From JACPGQ01 sp039798685 (GTDB lineage: Bacteria; Patescibacteriota; Microgenomatia; Levybacterales; UBA12049), in contig JBDKFM010000057.1 in assembly GCA_039798685.1 (NCBI GenBank), forward strand, positions 1-8,357: a stretch of DNA of 8,357 bases, written 5' to 3'. Position numbers and translations under genes: made by a program. Below the pieces are notes generated by a model. It was not told the DNA's origin. It was given only the letters and a program-made list of their open reading frames with translations, and did not search any database. This document shows, one piece after another, positions 6,435-8,357 of the stretch. Each line of letters starts with the position of its first letter. The stretch's first letter is position 1.

Positions 6435-6446
6435 ATACTAATAAAA

Positions 6447-6528
6447 ATGTCATCCCGAACCCCGATTAAATCAGGGGAGCCGAAGCGAAGGATCCTGAAG
6501 ATTCTTCGGCAACGCCTCAGAATGACAT
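6447..6528. repeat. 82-bp imperfect palindrome, MITE/REP-like dispersed repeat upstream of topA
   Basis: The ends are exact inverted repeats, ATGTCAT (6447-6453) and ATGACAT (6522-6528); with two mismatches the arms continue to GA/TC. The centre folds separately: GAAGGATC, loop ctgaa, GATTCTTC, with flanking GCC/GGC. The left arm carries an extra nested hairpin, CCCCGAT-TAA-ATC(A)GGGG (6460-6477). The GTCATyCyGA and GAAGrATCyT words resemble intergenic repeats I recall from many bacterial and CPR genomes. It is non-coding and lies 12 bp upstream of the topA start codon. Confidence 0.65.
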
Positions 6529-6557
6529 ACATCTACTCTAGTCAAATTGTACTGTTC

Positions 6558-6563
6558 ATTATA
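6558..6563 (-). promoter_or_regulatory. Perfect TATAAT upstream of the palindrome, possible topA promoter
   Basis: The minus strand reads TATAAT at 6563-6558. A topA transcript from here would have a leader of roughly 120 nt that includes the palindrome. No good -35 sits at normal distance: a perfect TTGACA (6576-6571) is only 7 bp away, too close. A weak alternative is TTTATT (6445-6440), 5 nt before the topA ATG, which would make a leaderless mRNA. Confidence 0.25.
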
Positions 6564-6592
6564 CACGAGGTGTCAAGGACTAAAGAAAAAAG

Positions 6593-6621
6593 TTGCACCG
6601 AATTCAAAGACAACGTAGTAT
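6593..6621 (+). promoter_or_regulatory. Candidate promoter of the 6628 gene
   Basis: TTGCAC (6593-6598), a 17-bp spacer and TAGTAT (6616-6621) are followed after 6 nt by the GTG at 6628. The overlapping TATAAA at 6619-6624 is a closer -10 match but has a 20-bp spacer and only 3 nt to the GTG. Both support initiation at or next to the start codon. Confidence 0.4.
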
Positions 6622-6627
6622 AAAAAT

Positions 6628-7017
6628 GTGGTTGGAAAAATTTCTAAAGATTTTAAACAGCGTGGATTTCTTCTCTCACTTCTGATCATTCTGCAGGCGT
6701 ACGCTATCATCGCCTTTGCGCCATCAGGGCTCTATCAGTTGCTCCACAACGATATCACACTCTCAGTGAAAGACAATATGACTCTGATTACTCTTGAGTA
6801 TGTATTTGCCGCAACATTTCTTATCACGACTTTCTTTCTCTTGATGGGCATTCTTCTCTGGAGTCGGAAGATGGCTATTTTCTTTCTGATCTTTTCTTTT
6901 GCAATCGTTTTTTTTGAATATTTTCTTCACCGACAATCTCTCAGCTCACTCCCAACACTCGCACTCCCACTCCTCTGGACCTATGCAGTACTAAAAAAAT
7001 GGTCATTCTTCAGATAA
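6628..7017 (+). CDS. Small four-helix membrane protein of unknown function
   Basis: The protein has 129 residues from GTG 6628. The GTG is supported by -10-like boxes just upstream and by a sensible basic N-terminus (GKISKDFKQRG) before the first helix. The next in-frame Met is residue 51, which would delete that helix. Membrane segments lie at about 13-32, 54-77, 82-100 and 107-122, with few charges elsewhere and an HRQ turn between the last two. No catalytic or binding motif is evident and I do not recognise the family. The gene lies between topA and dprA on the opposite strand. Its last 15 bases overlap the 3' end of dprA, so their transcripts are complementary there. The dense hydrophobic pattern over the whole length supports a real gene, though the start is uncertain. 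Confidence 0.75.
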   Translation: MVGKISKDFKQRGFLLSLLIILQAYAIIAFAPSGLYQLLHNDITLSVKDNMTLITLEYVFAATFLITTFFLLMGILLWSRKMAIFFLIFSFAIVFFEYFLHRQSLSSLPTLALPLLWTYAVLKKWSFFR

Positions 7018-8118
7018 CGTATATTTTCCACTCACGTTTTTTACCTTCCCCTTTAATTCCATAAGCGATAATGTCATAGAAAGTGCTTTTGCAGACATAT
7101 CTAATTCCAGAAGAAGTTCATCAAAGAGATATTCCTCTTTTTCCAACACTTCCACAATACGCTTTTCTTCTTTTGTATCACCGGTTATCCTCGTCCTGCT
7201 TGCTCTCACTCGTGTGCTTATTCCGAGTGCACTCATTATATCGTCTCCGCACGTTACCATCGTTGCTCCCTCCTGCAATAATTTTAACGGTCCTCTGGCA
7301 AGATGAGAGGTAATCTCTCCGGGAACAGCAAACACTTTTCTTCCCTCCTGTATCGCATGTTCAGCAGTAATCAACGCACCACTATCTTCTGCACCCTCCG
7401 TAACGACAACAGCATCCGATAGCCCGGCGATTATCCTGTTTCTCGCGGGAAAAGATCCAACTGTCGGCTGCTGTCCGGGGGGATACTCAGACACAATTGC
7501 GCCAGCATTAGAGAGAATCGCATCATACAGAGCTCGATTTGCAGTAGGATAACATAGATCCACTCCACACCCAAGCACGGCAATCGTTTTTCCATTTTGC
7601 GACAACGTTGTGCCATGCGCAATCGCATCAACACCTAACGCAAGACCTGAGACAATTGTACAGCCAGCAGCAACCAGATCTGACGTTATGACCCTCGTCA
7701 CATCATGGCCATACGATGTCATCTTCCTCGTCCCGACAACCCCAATACATCTTTCTTGTCCTGTGTTTTCCGAAAGATTATTTTTACTCCTGCAAAAAAT
7801 ATCGATATTTCCTTTTACAAATAACACAAACGGTGGATTTTTTATTTTCTTTAGAAGTTGAGGATATTCTTTATCCCCAAGAGTGAGAAAACTGACTTTT
7901 TTTGACTCAAGCGTATTGACATATTCCTGTAAAGAAAATGTATCCCGAAATTTTACAAATTTCACAGTGAGTTTATTCTTAAGCACATCTTCAAGATCTT
8001 TATCAGACGCACACCACGCCACATCTGCAGTTCCAAATCTTTCAAGAAGCGCTTGAAACAGTATTGGTCCTACGCCCGGAAACACAGAAAATCCGAGATA
8101 GTAATCCCGTTCATTCAT
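7003..8118 (-). CDS. dprA: DNA processing protein DprA/Smf
   Basis: This 371-residue cytoplasmic protein binds incoming single-stranded DNA in natural transformation and loads RecA; it may also act more generally in recombination. An N-terminal helical/HhH-like region (1-60; FPGVGPILFQALLERFG) precedes the Rossmann-type DprA core (about 75-295). Family motifs in order are YPQLLKKIKNPPFVLFVKG, GVVGTRKMTSYG (126-137), VSGLALGVDAIAH (156-168), VLGCGVDLCYP, FPARNRIIAGLSD (223-235), EDSGALITAEHA (244-255) and FAVPGE (263-268). Residues about 315-370 form the usual C-terminal winged-helix domain. A polar stretch, residues 108-123, looks like a small insertion before the Rossmann fold. ATG 8118 is chosen over an in-frame GTG at 8139 because a strong GGAGG ends 5 nt before it. 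The 3' end overlaps the convergent 6628 gene by 15 bp. The pilin gene diverges upstream. Confidence 0.97.
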   Translation of the reverse strand: MNERDYYLGFSVFPGVGPILFQALLERFGTADVAWCASDKDLEDVLKNKLTVKFVKFRDTFSLQEYVNTLESKKVSFLTLGDKEYPQLLKKIKNPPFVLFVKGNIDIFCRSKNNLSENTGQERCIGVVGTRKMTSYGHDVTRVITSDLVAAGCTIVSGLALGVDAIAHGTTLSQNGKTIAVLGCGVDLCYPTANRALYDAILSNAGAIVSEYPPGQQPTVGSFPARNRIIAGLSDAVVVTEGAEDSGALITAEHAIQEGRKVFAVPGEITSHLARGPLKLLQEGATMVTCGDDIMSALGISTRVRASRTRITGDTKEEKRIVEVLEKEEYLFDELLLELDMSAKALSMTLSLMELKGKVKNVSGKYTLSEE

Positions 8119-8121
8119 ATA

Positions 8122-8128
8122 CACCTCC
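8122..8128 (-). promoter_or_regulatory. Strong Shine-Dalgarno site of dprA
   Basis: On the minus strand GGAGGTG lies with GGAGG ending 5 nt before ATG 8118. It decides the start against GTG 8139. It is the only clear ribosome-binding site among the gene starts in this window, so dprA is translated from a leadered mRNA, unlike most neighbours. Confidence 0.85.
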
Positions 8129-8172
8129 GCATACAACACGCATTAAAGGCCTCATCGCTTTTGTGGCACTTC

Positions 8173-8181
8173 ACTATAATA
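8173..8181. promoter_or_regulatory. Possible two-way -10 region between dprA and the pilin gene
   Basis: ACTATAATAGT is an odd palindrome. It reads TATAAT on the plus strand (8175-8180) and TATTAT (8181-8176) or TATAGT (8178-8173) on the minus strand. The minus-strand boxes could give dprA a leader of roughly 50 nt that contains its Shine-Dalgarno site. -35 matches are poor in both directions. Confidence 0.25.
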
Positions 8182-8271
8182 GTACTCTCATACATTACAG
8201 TCTGCTACTCTACTCCTCATCTATTTCATAAGGTTTCACTATCACTCCGACAAAACCAAATACGAAGCCGC

Positions 8272-8299
8272 TTGCCTCACGGAACTAATCATCTATACT
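8272..8299 (+). promoter_or_regulatory. Promoter of the pilin gene, leaderless
   Basis: TTGCCT (8272-8277), a 16-bp spacer and TATACT (8294-8299, five of six consensus bases) are followed after 7 nt by the first ATG at 8307. This is one of the clearest promoters in the window, and it places the first transcribed base at the start codon. Confidence 0.55.
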
Positions 8300-8306
8300 T
8301 AAATAT

Positions 8307-8357
8307 ATGATGATGAAAAAAATGCGCACCGGTGTGACGCTGATTGAACTCCTCGTT
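8307..8357 (+). CDS. Type IV pilin/pseudopilin N-terminus, cut by window edge
   Basis: Seventeen codons are visible: a basic leader MMMKKMRTG followed by VTLIELLV. This is the class III prepilin signal. A prepilin peptidase (PilD-like) should cut after Gly9, leaving Val at +1, Glu at +5 and the start of the hydrophobic assembly helix. Phe is usual at +1, but Val is tolerated in related pseudopilins. The product would be a major or minor pilin, or a competence/type II secretion pseudopilin; the globular part that would decide lies beyond the window. Three consecutive ATGs (8307, 8310, 8313) offer starts. The first is favoured by its position 7 nt after TATACT. Confidence 0.85.
   Translation, partial: MMMKKMRTGVTLIELLV

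Noticed and set aside
6558..6576. TTGACA and TATAAT together on the minus strand as one strong topA promoter
   Set aside because: Both hexamers are perfect, but only 7 bp separate them, far from the 16-18 bp needed. They cannot act as a normal pair.
6626..6685. A 19-codon frame from ATG 6626 (MWLEKFLKIL...)
   Set aside because: It ends quickly and runs out of frame inside the 129-residue membrane protein. I see no independent support for it.
8119..8139. GTG start adding seven residues to DprA
   Set aside because: The strong GGAGGTG site sits inside this extension at perfect spacing for ATG 8118.
8053..8310. Plus-strand frame crossing the dprA start and intergenic region
   Set aside because: It is antisense to dprA at its start, has no family features or membrane pattern, and spans the promoter region.
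1..8357. CRISPR array, tRNA/rRNA, transposase, toxin-antitoxin or defence system
   Set aside because: Both strands were read for regular repeats, RNA-gene hallmarks and such protein motifs, and none could be supported.

Overview
The window looks like a piece of a Patescibacteria (CPR) chromosome, with a Microgenomates-type lineage as my best guess. This rests on family recall, not a search. The clues are a secreted DUF5667-type protein, a run of small multi-membrane proteins without familiar names, a proline-rich single-pass protein with a C-terminal four-cysteine motif, a membrane-anchored class-A-type serine hydrolase, and compact topA and dprA genes. Two core genes (topA, dprA) are confident. 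The rest is mostly envelope or membrane biology of unknown function.

Layout. 1-773 (minus, running off the left edge) encodes a secreted DUF5667-like protein. It diverges from a plus-strand pair: a 149-aa His/Asp-rich membrane protein (862-1311) and a 156-aa single-pass protein (1322-1792). A serine hydrolase with SxxK, SNN and KTG motifs follows (1890-2801). Next come two adjacent paralogous four-helix membrane proteins (2857-3732 and 3737-4294); only the first has an extra external domain. topA (4344-6434, minus) converges on them. An 82-bp imperfect palindrome sits just upstream of topA. A small four-helix protein (6628-7017, plus) lies between topA and dprA, pointing the opposite way and overlapping the dprA 3' end by 15 bp. 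dprA (7003-8118, minus) diverges from the first codons of a type IV pilin or pseudopilin (8307 to the right edge).

How the genes may work together. TopA controls negative supercoiling. DprA loads RecA on incoming single-stranded DNA. The neighbouring pilin suggests a competence or pilus context, although only 17 codons of it are visible. The plus-strand block 862-4294 looks like envelope functions.

The most interesting structure is regulatory. Several genes have a -10-like hexamer ending only 5-7 nt before the start codon and no Shine-Dalgarno sequence, as expected for leaderless mRNAs. Only dprA has a strong Shine-Dalgarno sequence. A perfect 9-bp inverted repeat abuts the -10 box of the 862 gene and is a candidate operator. 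Two intergenic hairpins at 2814 and 6447 share sequence blocks and look like members of one dispersed repeat family. I see no CRISPR array, tRNA, rRNA, transposase or recognisable defence system, and no gene-free stretch longer than 300 bases.
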